Shown: positions 1-8,750 of the stretch, one piece after another
How the letters are laid out: every line of letters begins with the position of its first letter
Numbering within the stretch: position 1 is the first letter of the stretch
NCBI RefSeq assembly: GCF_022682305.1
Contig: NZ_CP093531.1
Span: forward strand, 1 to 64,000
DNA length: 64,000 nt
Direction: 5' to 3'
Source of the DNA: Shinella zoogloeoides
Lineage (GTDB): Bacteria; Pseudomonadota; Alphaproteobacteria; Rhizobiales; Rhizobiaceae
The notes under the pieces: model-generated
The model's database searches: none
What the model was told of the DNA's origin: nothing
The model's input: the letters and a program-made list of their open reading frames with translations, nothing else
Program-made: the position numbers and the translations under genes

Positions 1-2
1 TT

Positions 3-752
3 GCGTTGGCCAGCTTGACCGACCCTGCGAAGTTTGTCTTCACCTGGACGAACTCCGGCGCGCGGATCAACCTCCTCGGAAACGCTATCTTTCCGCGGCT
101 GACCAATGCTGAACTTGCCGAAGCAGCCGACTACCCCATTCCCCATGACAGGATCATCGTTCAGACCGAAGTCGTTCGTGCGGACGGCGGCCCGACTCCG
201 GTTCTCCTCTGGGATGTCACGGACACGGGACACGGTTACAACGCCGACCCCTTTATGTTCGTTGGAAACACCCTCGTATACTATGGCGTCGCCCTCATCT
301 TCGATCGCCGTCACCGGCTCAATGACGGCACGCCCGTTTTCCAGGCCAGGACTCCCACCGGTCTCGATACCCTTCATGAGGGTCAAGAGCTCCACAAATA
401 TCACACCATGCTTCTGCGTTTCTTCCGGACGCTGTGCCAGCCGGCCGTTGTGATCGAGGACGTCCAGGTCAACGCGCGTTTGAACCGGAAGCGCGCTCGC
501 CGGGGCCTCGCTCCGATGCCGGTGCAGCGCATCGTTCGCCTTCCCGCTGTGATCCGTCGCCAGGTGCAGTTGGACGGCGCGAGACAGCGCGCTCGCGAGC
601 TCGGTCCTCGCGCGACGCACGAGCGTCGTACTCACCGTCGCACGCTTGCCTCCGGCCGGAGCATCCAGGTGAGGGAAACCGTCGTCAATGCGAGGTTCGG
701 CGAGCGGCCTGCGCCGCAGATGTTCCACGTCGAGGAGCCGCCCCCGGAGTGA
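3..752 (+). CDS. Hypothetical protein, 5' end outside window
   Basis: The frame is open from the left edge of the window to a TGA stop, so about 249 residues are visible and the true start probably lies upstream. A TTG at base 6 is the first possible start here but has no visible ribosome site. The first ~150 residues look globular. The last ~90 are rich in arginine (RKRARR, RRTHRRT), which could suit a nucleic-acid-binding tail, but that is inference. I recognise no family. The next gene follows on the same strand after 71 bases. Confidence 0.5.
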   Translation, partial: ALASLTDPAKFVFTWTNSGARINLLGNAIFPRLTNAELAEAADYPIPHDRIIVQTEVVRADGGPTPVLLWDVTDTGHGYNADPFMFVGNTLVYYGVALIFDRRHRLNDGTPVFQARTPTGLDTLHEGQELHKYHTMLLRFFRTLCQPAVVIEDVQVNARLNRKRARRGLAPMPVQRIVRLPAVIRRQVQLDGARQRARELGPRATHERRTHRRTLASGRSIQVRETVVNARFGERPAPQMFHVEEPPPE

Positions 753-823
753 GGCCTCGGCCATCGCCAAAACTTCTTCCTCGTCTCACTCTCATCGGCA
801 CGCATGTGCGGAAAGGTAAATCC

Positions 824-1186
824 ATGGTCAGCGCAATCAGCAAATTCTACGCCTCTGTCGTCGAAATCCACCCCAGTTCTCCGCTTTCCGGCTGCAAGCT
901 CGCTGTCGTGCGCGGCGCGTTCTATCTCGTGGAGGAGGGGATCGATCCGCTTCTCGGTGTGGCTGTGCCGTTCCCCGAGGACTGTACGGTCTTCGACCTG
1001 CTCGAGGCGATCGACCTCGACGAGGAGAGCCTCGAACAGGCGCTGGCATGTGTCGGACGAATGGCAAGCGGAAGCTCCCGCGGAGACCGTATCGCCGCTC
1101 GCAAGGCTGCCGCACACGCGCTGACCGGCTTCATGGACACGGTCACGGCCGTCCGCCTCGAAGGCGAGCCTCTGGAAGCGGCGTAG
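824..1186 (+). CDS. Small hypothetical protein
   Basis: A 120-residue protein starting at an ATG preceded by GAAAGG, a reasonable ribosome site. It looks like a small soluble globular protein: a beta-rich first half (residues ~25-50) and an acidic helical middle with a DLLEAIDLDEESLEQAL stretch. There is no signal peptide or membrane segment. I recognise no family. It is followed 97 bases later by a strong hairpin, which makes a short transcription unit credible. Plasmid-borne orphan genes of this size are common in rhizobia; the function is unknown. Confidence 0.55.
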   Translation: MVSAISKFYASVVEIHPSSPLSGCKLAVVRGAFYLVEEGIDPLLGVAVPFPEDCTVFDLLEAIDLDEESLEQALACVGRMASGSSRGDRIAARKAAAHALTGFMDTVTAVRLEGEPLEAA

Positions 1187-1282
1187 TAGCTCGTCGACGG
1201 GGGCGGCGGTGTTCCGGCGAGCAAGACCCGTTCGGCTTCTTCGACCGGATCGAATGAATGGTGGCGCGCAAACGGCAAGTCA

Positions 1283-1318
1283 GGGAGCCCAGGTCAGACT
1301 GCGGGCTCCCGACCTCTT
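1283..1318 (+). terminator. Terminator-like hairpin
   Basis: GGGAGCCC (1283-1290) and GGGCTCCC (1303-1310) form an 8-bp stem with a 12-base loop, followed by a pyrimidine-rich CTCTTTCTCC run. It lies downstream of the small gene ending at 1186 and is a plausible intrinsic terminator for it. Confidence 0.5.
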
Positions 1319-1519
1319 TCTCCAATGCAGAATAGGCTCCAGTGGAACTATACTTCGTATATAGTCTCGATTATGAGAATAACAAATTCTAAAATGAAAA
1401 TTATTACCTTAAATATAATCTGGCTTTCTCAAGAATAGTTTGAGAGTTGTATTGACAGAAATGGAAGATGATCTTATCATTTAATTACCGGAAGCGACGG
1501 GAAAAGGGATCGGACATGC

Positions 1520-1948
1520 GCCGCTTTTCTATTTGCTACAAACCACCGCTTCCGGTGTTTTCGTTCCCCACGAGGGACTAGGAAAAACGACGGGTCGAAA
1601 GACTTGGACGCCTGATTGTCGTTCCCCTTGAGGGATTGGAATGCCGTATTCCGCCTCGCGCTGAATACGGAAGCGCTGGCGCCGCGCAAAGGATCATCCT
1701 CCTCAAAAGGGAAATTCCACGGCGCCGTTTCCTCCCTGACGGGAGGGTGTACCGAGGAGAGGTTGCGGCCTCGATTCAAAAAGGGATTTGTTGGCCTGAC
1801 GGACGGATCTTTCATCTGCGTCAGCAGAGATTTCCTCCCCCACGGGAGGGTGCAAAACAGGACTCCCTCCCTGACGGGAGGGCTTCAACCGCCATTGAGG
1901 CGGAGAGAGAGAGGTGGCAGAAATGCCGCCTCTTTCGTTTTGACCAGG
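1520..1948 (+). repeat. Left arm of large inverted repeat (palindrome mosaic)
   Basis: This arm reappears in inverted orientation at 3176-3468. Aligned by eye, most positions match. It is built of short palindromes: CCTCCCTGACGGGAGGG copies at 1731 and 1866, a variant with CCCCCACGGGAGGG near 1832, TTCCCC-GAGGGA units at 1563 and 1621, and CCGTATTC/GAATACGG around 1648-1675. The left arm carries an extra ~135-bp segment, bounded by the two CCTCCCTGAC copies, that the right arm lacks. The composition resembles the intergenic mosaic elements known from rhizobia, but the class is not proven. Confidence 0.85.
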
Positions 1949-2130
1949 AGGGTTGCCTTTCGGTCTGCCGCTCTTGCCGGCTCCTTCGATATGCCGGGTG
2001 GCTCCCTGTTCCCATCGTTCGCAGCTTCGTCAGGGCCGGTCAGGCCCCTGCGCCGACCGGCTTCTTCTATGCATCGCCGGAAAACATCCTTTTCCCACCA
2101 GCGTATTGCGTGAATAGGAAGACTGGCAGG

Positions 2131-3105
2131 ATGACAAGAAAACCGAAGCCAGACAGCACACATCCGGAATGGCACGAAGCGATGGAGGCTCTCGTGCGGG
2201 CACTCGACCTTCCTGATCGCTACGATCGCGTCATTCGCGGATTGGTCATTCCGGGCCTCGGTCGTGTGTTCATGCGGTTCTGGATCGCCCAGGACCTCGT
2301 CGATCCTGACTTCATGGCCGACCCCGAGGATGACGCCGACGAGCCGCAATGGTACCAGATCGGCGACTGGCCGCAGCGCGCGGGGACACCAGATGGCACC
2401 CCGCAGTTCAAATGGAACCGCCGAACTTCCCTGTATTTTCGCTGGTACGGCCAGCATGTCATGCATGTCGTCGACTGGCTCATCTACGCCGACCGCATTG
2501 GTGCGCCATGGCTACAAAATCTCGACGGGCATGGGCGGCCGAAGAAGCTTCTGAAGTGCGTGGACCTGCAGCAGCTCGTCCATGAGGCCGACAAGGGCCT
2601 TCGATATCGCGCTCGAAACTACGATCCGGGTGGCGCAAACCCGGAAGTCTTACCCGCGCTTGTCGTGCACGACGAAGTCGAGGTCGCCGATCTCGGGGTC
2701 GGTCACGTTCTCGTCCGCCTCCAGACACCGAACGCGCTGTTCATCGAGGGCCGGCGCATGCATCACTGCATCGGCCATGGACGCTACGATCATTATCTTT
2801 CCAATCCTCACTACCGGTTCTTTTCTGTCCGCGATCCCGAGGGGCAGCCGTTGGCAACGCTCGAGATCGCGGCAGGCGTTGTGCTTCAGTTTCGAGGACC
2901 GGAGAATGCCGATCCGGCGCGCGCTGTTGTCGATCTGCTATCTGCCCATGCGGCGGAACAAAAATGGCTCTGTTACGAGAACGCGGCTGCGGGAGGATAC
3001 CTCGCATACGGTTTCGACGACATCGATGGAGGCGGCGCGGTGGTGATCGATGACATCCCTGCAGGCGACGGCCCGCTCCCAGTTCGTCCCCGGCCGGCGG
3101 GATAG
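2131..3105 (+). CDS. PcfJ-like protein (copy 1), boxed by inverted repeats
   Basis: A 324-residue protein. The ATG at 2131 follows GGAAGACTGGCAGG, so I prefer it to upstream in-frame starts that fall inside the palindromic repeat. Residues ~209-262 carry the PcfJ-type core: RRMHHCIGHGRYDHYL, then FFSVRDPEGQPLATLEI, then QFRGPENA. PcfJ is named from the enterococcal conjugative plasmid pCF10; its biochemical role is not established. The N-terminal ~190 residues are clearly related to those of the second copy at 30405-31421 (FWIAQD, LYFRW, DWLIYA, APWL and PKKL are shared in order). The last ~40 residues differ and end in a proline-rich tail. The gene stands alone between the two repeat arms. 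Confidence 0.8.
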   Translation: MTRKPKPDSTHPEWHEAMEALVRALDLPDRYDRVIRGLVIPGLGRVFMRFWIAQDLVDPDFMADPEDDADEPQWYQIGDWPQRAGTPDGTPQFKWNRRTSLYFRWYGQHVMHVVDWLIYADRIGAPWLQNLDGHGRPKKLLKCVDLQQLVHEADKGLRYRARNYDPGGANPEVLPALVVHDEVEVADLGVGHVLVRLQTPNALFIEGRRMHHCIGHGRYDHYLSNPHYRFFSVRDPEGQPLATLEIAAGVVLQFRGPENADPARAVVDLLSAHAAEQKWLCYENAAAGGYLAYGFDDIDGGGAVVIDDIPAGDGPLPVRPRPAG

Positions 3106-3175
3106 TTTGACCGGCCACGCCGGGATGCCGCCCGCCGCAATGGCCGACCGGTACAGGCGACCGGGAGGTGTGACC

Positions 3176-3468
3176 CCTTGGCCAAAACGAAAGAGGCGGC
3201 ATTTCTGCCACTTCTCTCTCCGCCTCAATGGCGGTTGAAGCCCTCCCGTCAGGGAGGAAACGGCGCCGTGGAGTTTCTCTTTTGAGGGGGATGATCCTTT
3301 GCGCGGCGCCAGCGCCGCCGTATTCAGCGCGAGGCGGAATACAGCATTCCAATCCCTCAAGGGGAGCGATAACCAGGCGTCCAAGTCTTTCGACCTGTCG
3401 ATTTTCCTAATCCCTCGTGGGGAACGAAAATACCGGAAGCGATGGTTTGTAGAAAAAAGAAAAGCGGC
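3176..3468 (-). repeat. Right arm of large inverted repeat
   Basis: Reverse complement of the left arm (1520-1948), lacking its ~135-bp internal segment. It retains the CCTCCCTGACGGGAGG palindrome, the CCGCCATTGAGGCGG unit and both TTCCCC-GAGGGA units. The inner edge lies 70 bases after the PcfJ-like stop codon; the outer edge is near an AAAAGCGGC motif at 3460-3468. Confidence 0.85.
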
Positions 3469-4041
3469 ACAAAGACGACCGATATGTTATCGACGGAGTG
3501 CGTCGTGCATCAGGAAAGACTTTGGGCACCCGTCATCTGATGTGGGCTCCCAGGATTGTCCTTCAAGCATGTCGATCGCTGGAGCGTGCTGTGGCCGGGT
3601 GGATCAGGGTCCTGTCGGCCTGTCCGGTTGTGCCGCCACTATCCAATCCCGCCTCCCAATCGTTGCACCGGTCCGTCATGCGCCAACATGATCAAATCAG
3701 GCGACAACGATCCCACCAGCTACGCCGGGCGGTCGGAACGTCTTTGCGAGAAGAGTTTTACCAAACGAGGGAATGCCGGCCTTATTGGGCAAAAGCACTC
3801 GACGCGGGGAGCGTTCTTTTGCTCAGGCGTCGCAGAATTATTCCTTTCCAAATACCGTCAATAGCTTTCGTTAAAGTTTTATACGCCTGCAAATCCGGTT
3901 AACAGAAACCACGGGAATAATATTTTGAGATACTTGTTACTTTCCTATTGCCGTCCTCTGCGTATCCGGACAGCATGAATACATGAGAAATAAAACGCTC
4001 ATCCTGATAGCCGGGAAAACATCAAAACCAAAGGAAACGAC
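3469..4041. other. Gene-free stretch
   Basis: Several short open frames occur on both strands, but none has a good ribosome site or a recognisable family. The last ~160 bases are AT-rich and probably hold the promoter of the gene at 4042. Confidence 0.4.
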
Positions 4042-4617
4042 ATGTCGAACGTATCCCCCCATGCCCATGATGCTCTCCAGGCATTCATCGGATTCATCAA
4101 ACAGCATGAATACTCCGTCAGGAGAATGTTCGTGAAAGACCTCACGACCGGGCACGAAGCCGATGTCGCCGCCTGGTTCCTTGACTACGAACGCAATGCC
4201 GCCCGGGAAAAGGGTTATTGGTCCGGCCTGACGGACCAGGCCTTCGCGGCCACTTTGAAGGAGTGGGCCGGTGGGCGCGATTGCGACGTCCTGAGATACT
4301 TCCTCGACATCGACGAGTTCGACGAGGAGCAGGACACCGAGCCCAAGGCGATGAGCCTGGAAGCGGCCGCATCCGGAATCGAGATCCTCCGTGGGCAGGT
4401 TGACCAAATGGACGATTCGCTCTGCTTTTTGCTCAGCTCCGAGGCGAGTATGGCGTTCGAAGAATCCGTTTCAAACAGGATCGTCGGCGATGAGGCCATG
4501 CGCGAGTTCTCTGCCAGCCTGACCCGACTCTGCAGGGCGCTGAACGACATCCAGCGCCGTACCGGCTGCCTTCTCACTGCGATATCCGACGTCCAGCAGG
4601 CCCGGGAAGCGGCCTGA
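4042..4617 (+). CDS. Hypothetical acidic helical protein
   Basis: A 191-residue soluble protein with a clear start: the ATG follows AAAGGAAACGAC. It is strongly acidic around residues 85-112 (DIDEFDEEQDTEP) and mostly helical by composition, with a C-terminal helix (LTRLCRALNDIQRRTG). No signal peptide, membrane segment or motif that I recognise. The next orphan gene follows on the same strand after about 250 bases, far enough to suggest its own promoter. Function unknown. Confidence 0.6.
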   Translation: MSNVSPHAHDALQAFIGFIKQHEYSVRRMFVKDLTTGHEADVAAWFLDYERNAAREKGYWSGLTDQAFAATLKEWAGGRDCDVLRYFLDIDEFDEEQDTEPKAMSLEAAASGIEILRGQVDQMDDSLCFLLSSEASMAFEESVSNRIVGDEAMREFSASLTRLCRALNDIQRRTGCLLTAISDVQQAREAA

Positions 4618-4864
4618 TAGCCGGCATACCGGCGGCTTGAAGCGCCTCCTGGCCGATCTCTGACGGGACGTCTTCGCAGTCCCGGAAGAAACCCCGTCGG
4701 CCTCCGCTTCAGCTTCACGGCCGCGCATTTGCGGCACCCACGCGATTTCGACCTGTCCAGCCGCAGCACTCGCCAGCGGTCGAGATCGCTCGCCTTTCCG
4801 TCGCCGGCCTTCACGTCGGCGACGCAGTACCTCACCCCACATCAACAGGACCAGAAGGAGCCAT

Positions 4865-5389
4865 ATGATGACCAACGCACTCGAATTCCGACCCATATTC
4901 CGCGATGACGATGACCCTGCCTATCTCCACTTCCGCAAGCTTGCCGAGTACATCGAAGGATTTGTCGAAAACATCGACAGGCAGGACGAAGACCTCAAGA
5001 CAGCCCCGATGTATGACCATGACCTCGAGCTGCGGTTCGGCACCAATTATCTTAACTTCGCTCATCCGATGAGCGAACGGGATGATGACGAATATGCCGC
5101 GTGCGTCCAGTATGGCGCGACGATCATGGACGTCGCAAGTTCGGCCAGGAAAGAGCCCTGGGCACTTTTGGCGCTTCTCCTCAGCGCTTTCAACGAATCG
5201 TGGAGTGGCCATTCCCTTGATTCTTACGATTTGCTCTGGCAGGTCAGGGACCACTTCTCCGCCAGCATCGCGCGGGAAGCATTGCGACGGCTTTCTCGCG
5301 AGGAGGAGGCGAAGGAAAACGAGCGCAAACGGCTCGCCGACCCGGACGAGCAGGCACCGATCGATCCTGAGCGGGACATACCGTTCTAA
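4865..5389 (+). CDS. Hypothetical protein
   Basis: A 174-residue soluble protein. The start is well supported by AGAAGGAG shortly before the ATG at 4865. A second ATG follows at once, so initiation could be one codon later. The protein is acidic at both ends, with a hydrophobic helix in the middle (ALLALLLSAF, ~residues 100-110) and a charged C-terminal helix (REEEAKENERKR). No family recognised. A strong GC hairpin 24 bases after the stop codon suggests a monocistronic unit. Confidence 0.6.
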   Translation: MMTNALEFRPIFRDDDDPAYLHFRKLAEYIEGFVENIDRQDEDLKTAPMYDHDLELRFGTNYLNFAHPMSERDDDEYAACVQYGATIMDVASSARKEPWALLALLLSAFNESWSGHSLDSYDLLWQVRDHFSASIAREALRRLSREEEAKENERKRLADPDEQAPIDPERDIPF

Positions 5390-6012
5390 TCGACGTTCGG
5401 CCCCGCCCGGCACGCATGCCCGGCGGCCATGGCGACGTGGCCGGGCATGCCGATGCCGGCGATCTTCACCGAAGGAAAACATGCAGCTCGGGCGACAGGT
5501 TCATCAACGCCGTGATGCCGGACTTCATGCCGACAGGCCCGGGAGCCGGAGTCCGGGTCGAGCCGGTGATTTCCGAACATCGGCAGCCCTCGCACGGACC
5601 CACGCCAGCACCCGAAACAATATCGGAAGCGGAAATCGGCAAATCCGTTCGCAAAACATAGGTAAGCAATTATTTTCCGAAGAGTATTCGGGATATCGAG
5701 ATCGGCAACATCAGGGCATTCAGAAAGACTGCGCGAAGCACCCTGACGGACCTTCGTGCGTGCCAGCCTCCTGAAATCAAGCTCGCCAAAGACACCGGTG
5801 CGCATCACCTTTCCCCTCGATTGCCGGGAACGGCTATTCCCGAATCCGTTTACCGACGCAGCGTTTTATGCGTCGGCACCACGACCTCTTTCCCATCGGT
5901 CATCGGGCTCACACCGGGTTAACCAGTCGATCGCGATATCCGCGTCGGCCGGCTTGCCGGGGAGTCCCGAGCCCGGCATACCAGTCGGCAGAAGCGACAG
6001 ACGGAGGTTGCG
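5390..6012. other. Gene-free stretch
   Basis: Apart from the hairpin at 5414-5450, nothing convincing is visible. Short open frames on both strands lack ribosome sites and family signals. The sequence just before 6013 (GACGGAGGTTGCG) is the ribosome site of the next gene. Confidence 0.4.
5414..5450 (+). terminator. Strong GC hairpin after orphan gene
   Basis: GCATGCCCGGC (5414-5424) pairs with GCCGGGCATGC (5440-5450), an 11-bp perfect stem with a 15-base loop, shortly downstream of the stop at 5389. There is no T-run, so it may act as a transcript-end stabiliser rather than a classical intrinsic terminator. Confidence 0.5.
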
Positions 6013-6321
6013 ATGGCGAATTTCGGGAACCCTGCTTACGGCGCCGCCATGGGCAACATGGCCGGCATGGCGCTGATCGCAGGCGGTGTGATGTCGCTCA
6101 CCCAGGGCCTGCTCGCCGGTCTCGACGCAGCCGCCGAAGCGCGCCGTCATCGTGCATATGGCGACGCGCTGTCCGCAGCCATCTGCCACGCCGACGAAAT
6201 GGAAGACCTCGCCCGCACCGCCGTCGGCCTGGTTGCCGAACTCGAGGCCGAGGTCGCCCAGCTCCGCGCCGCCTGCCAGCAGCGCCAGCAGGTGATCGAT
6301 GCTTTGCGGGCGCGCGCATGA
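6013..6321 (+). CDS. Small protein with hydrophobic N-terminus and coiled coil
   Basis: A 102-residue protein; the ATG at 6013 follows ACGGAGG. Residues ~9-36 are small and hydrophobic (GAAMGNMAGMALIAGGVM), possibly one membrane-associated helix. Residues ~65-100 form a heptad-like coiled coil (LVAELEAEVAQLRAACQQRQQVIDAL, shown in part). The stop overlaps the start of the next gene in an ATGA arrangement, so the two are probably translationally coupled. No known family. Confidence 0.55.
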   Translation: MANFGNPAYGAAMGNMAGMALIAGGVMSLTQGLLAGLDAAAEARRHRAYGDALSAAICHADEMEDLARTAVGLVAELEAEVAQLRAACQQRQQVIDALRARA

Positions 6322-6767
6322 GCGACATCACGGACGCTGAATGGCAGCTCATCCGCGAGCATTTCGGGGATATGGCCTACGAGGAGCCGGACAATCACCA
6401 AGGCATGCTGAAGGTGATCAAGCGAGAAATTCTCGAGCAATATTCGCGAGGGCATCTGTCGGCGCGTGCAGCCGCCGGGAAACTCGGCTTGCAGGACTCT
6501 GCCAATCTCCTCGTCGCACTCGGCGATGCGGGGCTGCCGATGCCGCAGCCGCCCGAGGAGGAGGTGAGGGAGCAGGCGAGCATCTTTGCGACCCTGTTCC
6601 GCGAAAACCGGGAGGCGCGCGCCGAGGCAGCGGATGTCGCCGAAGGCCTCGCGCAACTGGACCGCGGCGAGAGCGTCGAGATCGATGTCGTCGTCGCGAA
6701 AGCCCTGGCGATCCTCGACCGTGTTCCAGGCATGCCACCCGACCCCGGCGACGAACTGCCGGGATAA
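6318..6767 (+). CDS. Hypothetical protein with UPF0175-like helical segment
   Basis: A 149-residue soluble protein. It starts at the ATG overlapping the stop of the upstream gene (ATGA), so both are likely one operon. Residues ~44-75 (the SRGHLSARAAAGKLGL...GDAGLPMP region) resemble the helix-turn-helix pattern of UPF0175 family proteins, some of which act as antitoxins. That match is weak and by eye only. The rest is acidic and helical. A 10-bp-stem hairpin begins six bases after the stop. The coupled partner has no toxin signature that I can see. Confidence 0.5.
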   Translation: MSDITDAEWQLIREHFGDMAYEEPDNHQGMLKVIKREILEQYSRGHLSARAAAGKLGLQDSANLLVALGDAGLPMPQPPEEEVREQASIFATLFRENREARAEAADVAEGLAQLDRGESVEIDVVVAKALAILDRVPGMPPDPGDELPG

Positions 6768-6772
6768 ACACA

Positions 6773-6796
6773 CCGGCCGGACGATTGTCCGGCCGG
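6773..6796 (+). terminator. Perfect GC hairpin
   Basis: A perfect 10-bp stem (CCGGCCGGAC with GTCCGGCCGG) and a four-base GATT loop lie just downstream of the two-gene unit at 6013-6767. The following bases are only mildly pyrimidine-rich, so it is terminator-like rather than a textbook intrinsic terminator. Confidence 0.55.
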
Positions 6797-6903
6797 CCTC
6801 GTCTCTCACCACACCTGTCCGGCTTCCAGGGTTGCAAAACACCGGCACGACCCTGCGCGCATACGCGCGCCCGGAATCTTCACATCGCAAAGGAGCCTGA
6901 TCG

Positions 6904-7101
6904 ATGCAGCCCAAAGTTATCGCTCTTGTCACGGCCTTCGCCACCGCCGTGCCGCTTGCAGGCTGGCTGACCGGTAACGTCGGAACAGAATGCGCGCCCG
7001 GCGGACCTTGCCTCCTGCCGGTCGGCTTCGGCCTCGATGCCCCCAGCGGTGCCTTTGTCCTCGGTGCGTCGTTTGTGCTGCTGGATGCCGTTCACGAGGT
7101 T
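6904..7101 (+). pseudogene. VUT-family transporter, N-terminal part (split by IS5)
   Basis: A start at ATG 6904 follows an AAAGGAGCCT ribosome site. The ~66 residues that follow match the start of small VUT family membrane proteins, a family associated with queuosine-precursor or vitamin uptake: a first membrane helix, an ECAPGGPCLLPVGFGL loop, then the start of a second helix (SGAFVLGASFVLLDAVHE). The frame then runs into IS sequence and stops at 7194 without family similarity. The missing C-terminal part resumes after the insertion at about 8403, so the gene is disrupted. The exact left junction is uncertain by a few bases. Confidence 0.75.
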
Positions 7102-8400
7102 GGCGGCTCAAGAGCTGGACACCTCGATTTACCCCGATTTCCTGCATTGACGGGGCGATGTGAGCCTACCGCCGCTCTCGGTGGTGATATTTGAACTGTC
7201 TGTATTGGCATTCCCGCCCCTTGCGGGGCGGCCGTCGTCATGCGGCGGCATGGCGACCTTCGTGGAAGACGTATCGGAGCATGTTGTAGGCGATATTGGC
7301 CATGCCAATCTTCACCTTGGCCCTTCCAATCCCGATGGTCCTGATGAAGAGCTTCATCTTATCCTTCTGCCTTGCAAAGACATGCTCGACAGCGGACCTG
7401 ATCTTGGATCGTCGCCCGTTGGCCCGCGACGTCGTTTCCGGCATTGGCTTGCCCTTCGGCTTTCGCTGATGAATGTCCGACTTCAGGCCATTCCTTACCA
7501 GCCACTCCTCGTTCGTCTTGGATCGGTAGGCGCTGTCGGCCCAGACCGTTGAGGCGGTATTGTCCTTGGTCACGACATTCCGGAGTTGGGCACCGTCATG
7601 GGCGCTCGCACTTGTCACCGTCCATCCCCGTATGAAGCCATGTGCCCGGTCGATGCCCGCGTGATTTTTGTAACCAAACATCGGAATGGCGATGTCATGG
7701 GTCTTCGTTGGCGCTGATGTCGGCGTTTCCCTCGGCTGCTTCGCCTTGGAATACTTCACCGTCCAACGCGCATCGCGATCCTTCTGGGCAAGCTTGGCGG
7801 GCTTCTCCTTCCAGTCCTGCGGTATCCCGCCGGCTTTGATCGCGTCTTTCTCTTCCTGATTATTGCGCTGCCTCGGAGCCTGGATGATTGTCGCATCGAC
7901 GATCTGCCCGCCCTTGGCCAGATACCCGGACCGCGAGAGATGTTTGTCGAAGCGAGCGAACAGATTATCGATGGCACCGGCTCGCACGAGACTTTCGCGA
8001 AACAGCCAGATCGTCTTGGCGTCCGGCACCTTGTCGGAAAGGCCGAGCCCCAGGAACCGCATAAACGAAAGCCGGTCCTGGATGACGAACTCGGCCTGGT
8101 CGTCGGAGAGATTATAGAGCGCCTGGAGCACCAGGATCTTGAACATCAGCACCGCCGGAAACGGCGGACGCCCGCCCTTTGATCCATCCGATCGCTTCAG
8201 CGCCTTGGCCAGCGGCTTCTCGAACACAGGCCACGGGATGATGGCATTCAGCTTCTCGAGCGGATCGCCCACGGCGCTCAGCCGTTCATAACGCTCGTCC
8301 AGATCAAAGAAACCAGGCTGTCCCCGCATCATCTGCTCCCGCCAAATCACGCATGTCGGATTGAATCACGATTTGCCGAAAAGGGGGGGTTTTTAGAGGG
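7102..8400 (-). mobile_element. IS5-family insertion sequence, boundaries approximate
   Basis: The element separates the two halves of the VUT gene and carries one transposase on the minus strand. The right end is near a run of seven G (about 8385-8398). I could not find a convincing perfect inverted repeat or target duplication, so the ends are placed from where VUT similarity stops and resumes. About five codons of the host gene are unaccounted for, which could reflect a small deletion or misplacement of the left edge. Confidence 0.75.
7238..8332 (-). CDS. IS5-family transposase
   Basis: About 364 residues from the ATG at 8332, preceded by GGCGGGAG; a GTG six codons upstream is also in frame. 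Features of IS5-group DDE transposases are visible: an N-terminal RPPFPAVLMFKILVLQALYN motif region, LSDDQAEF, PDAKTIWLFRE, then GGQIVDATII with the first catalytic Asp, VWADSAYRSK with the second, and a C-terminal RSAVEHVFARQK with Glu. Length and motifs look complete, so the element may still move. It points away from the direction of the disrupted host gene. Confidence 0.9.
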   Translation of the reverse strand: MMRGQPGFFDLDERYERLSAVGDPLEKLNAIIPWPVFEKPLAKALKRSDGSKGGRPPFPAVLMFKILVLQALYNLSDDQAEFVIQDRLSFMRFLGLGLSDKVPDAKTIWLFRESLVRAGAIDNLFARFDKHLSRSGYLAKGGQIVDATIIQAPRQRNNQEEKDAIKAGGIPQDWKEKPAKLAQKDRDARWTVKYSKAKQPRETPTSAPTKTHDIAIPMFGYKNHAGIDRAHGFIRGWTVTSASAHDGAQLRNVVTKDNTASTVWADSAYRSKTNEEWLVRNGLKSDIHQRKPKGKPMPETTSRANGRRSKIRSAVEHVFARQKDKMKLFIRTIGIGRAKVKIGMANIAYNMLRYVFHEGRHAAA

Positions 8401-8402
8401 AT

Positions 8403-8720
8403 CCAGTTGCCCTTGTCGCCATTGCCATCGGCGGCGTCTTGTCGGCCATCTTCGCCGCGCCGGCACTCGTCGTCGCATCCGTGGTCGCCTTCGTCCTGGC
8501 TGAACTGGCGGACTTTGCGGCCTACGCACCGCTGCGCAAACGCAGCCTGATGCCGGCTGTCTTTCTCAGCGGACTGGCCGGCTCGATCGTGCACAGCGTT
8601 ATCTTCCTATGGCTGGCTTTCGGCTCGCTGGACTTCATTGAAGGTCAAGTGATCGGCAAGGCTTGGGTGAGCCTGCTGGTGCTCGCCTTCCTTCCCTTCA
8701 ATCGACGGATGGCCGGATAG
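8403..8720 (+). pseudogene. VUT-family transporter, C-terminal part
   Basis: Continues the family pattern broken at 7101: VALVAIAIGGVLSA, a second hydrophobic segment (APALVVASVVAFVLAELADF), the conserved YAPLRKR turn, and two further helices ending in VSLLVLAFLPFNRRMAG. Read together with 6904-7101 it gives a four-to-six-helix VUT protein of about 170 residues. It has no start signal of its own, so it is very likely silent. Confidence 0.75.
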
Positions 8721-8750
8721 CCCTTCCACCCGATCCGGCGCTGCCCGCGA

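Larger units (their letters stand above)
1187..2130. other. Gene-free stretch: terminator, AT-rich spacer, palindrome mosaic
   Basis: No convincing gene. After the hairpin at 1283-1318 comes an AT-rich spacer (about 1330-1500), strikingly unlike the GC-rich surroundings. The left arm of the inverted repeat runs from 1520 to 1948, and the leader of the PcfJ-like gene follows. Long open frames that cross the repeat in several directions are explained by its palindromic composition. Confidence 0.6.

Noticed and set aside
1563..1882. CRISPR-like look of the repeated CCTCCC/GGGAGG units
   Set aside because: Spacing is irregular (about 31 to 135 bases), the units vary, spacers are not unique sequences of constant length, and no cas gene is present. 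It is a palindrome mosaic.
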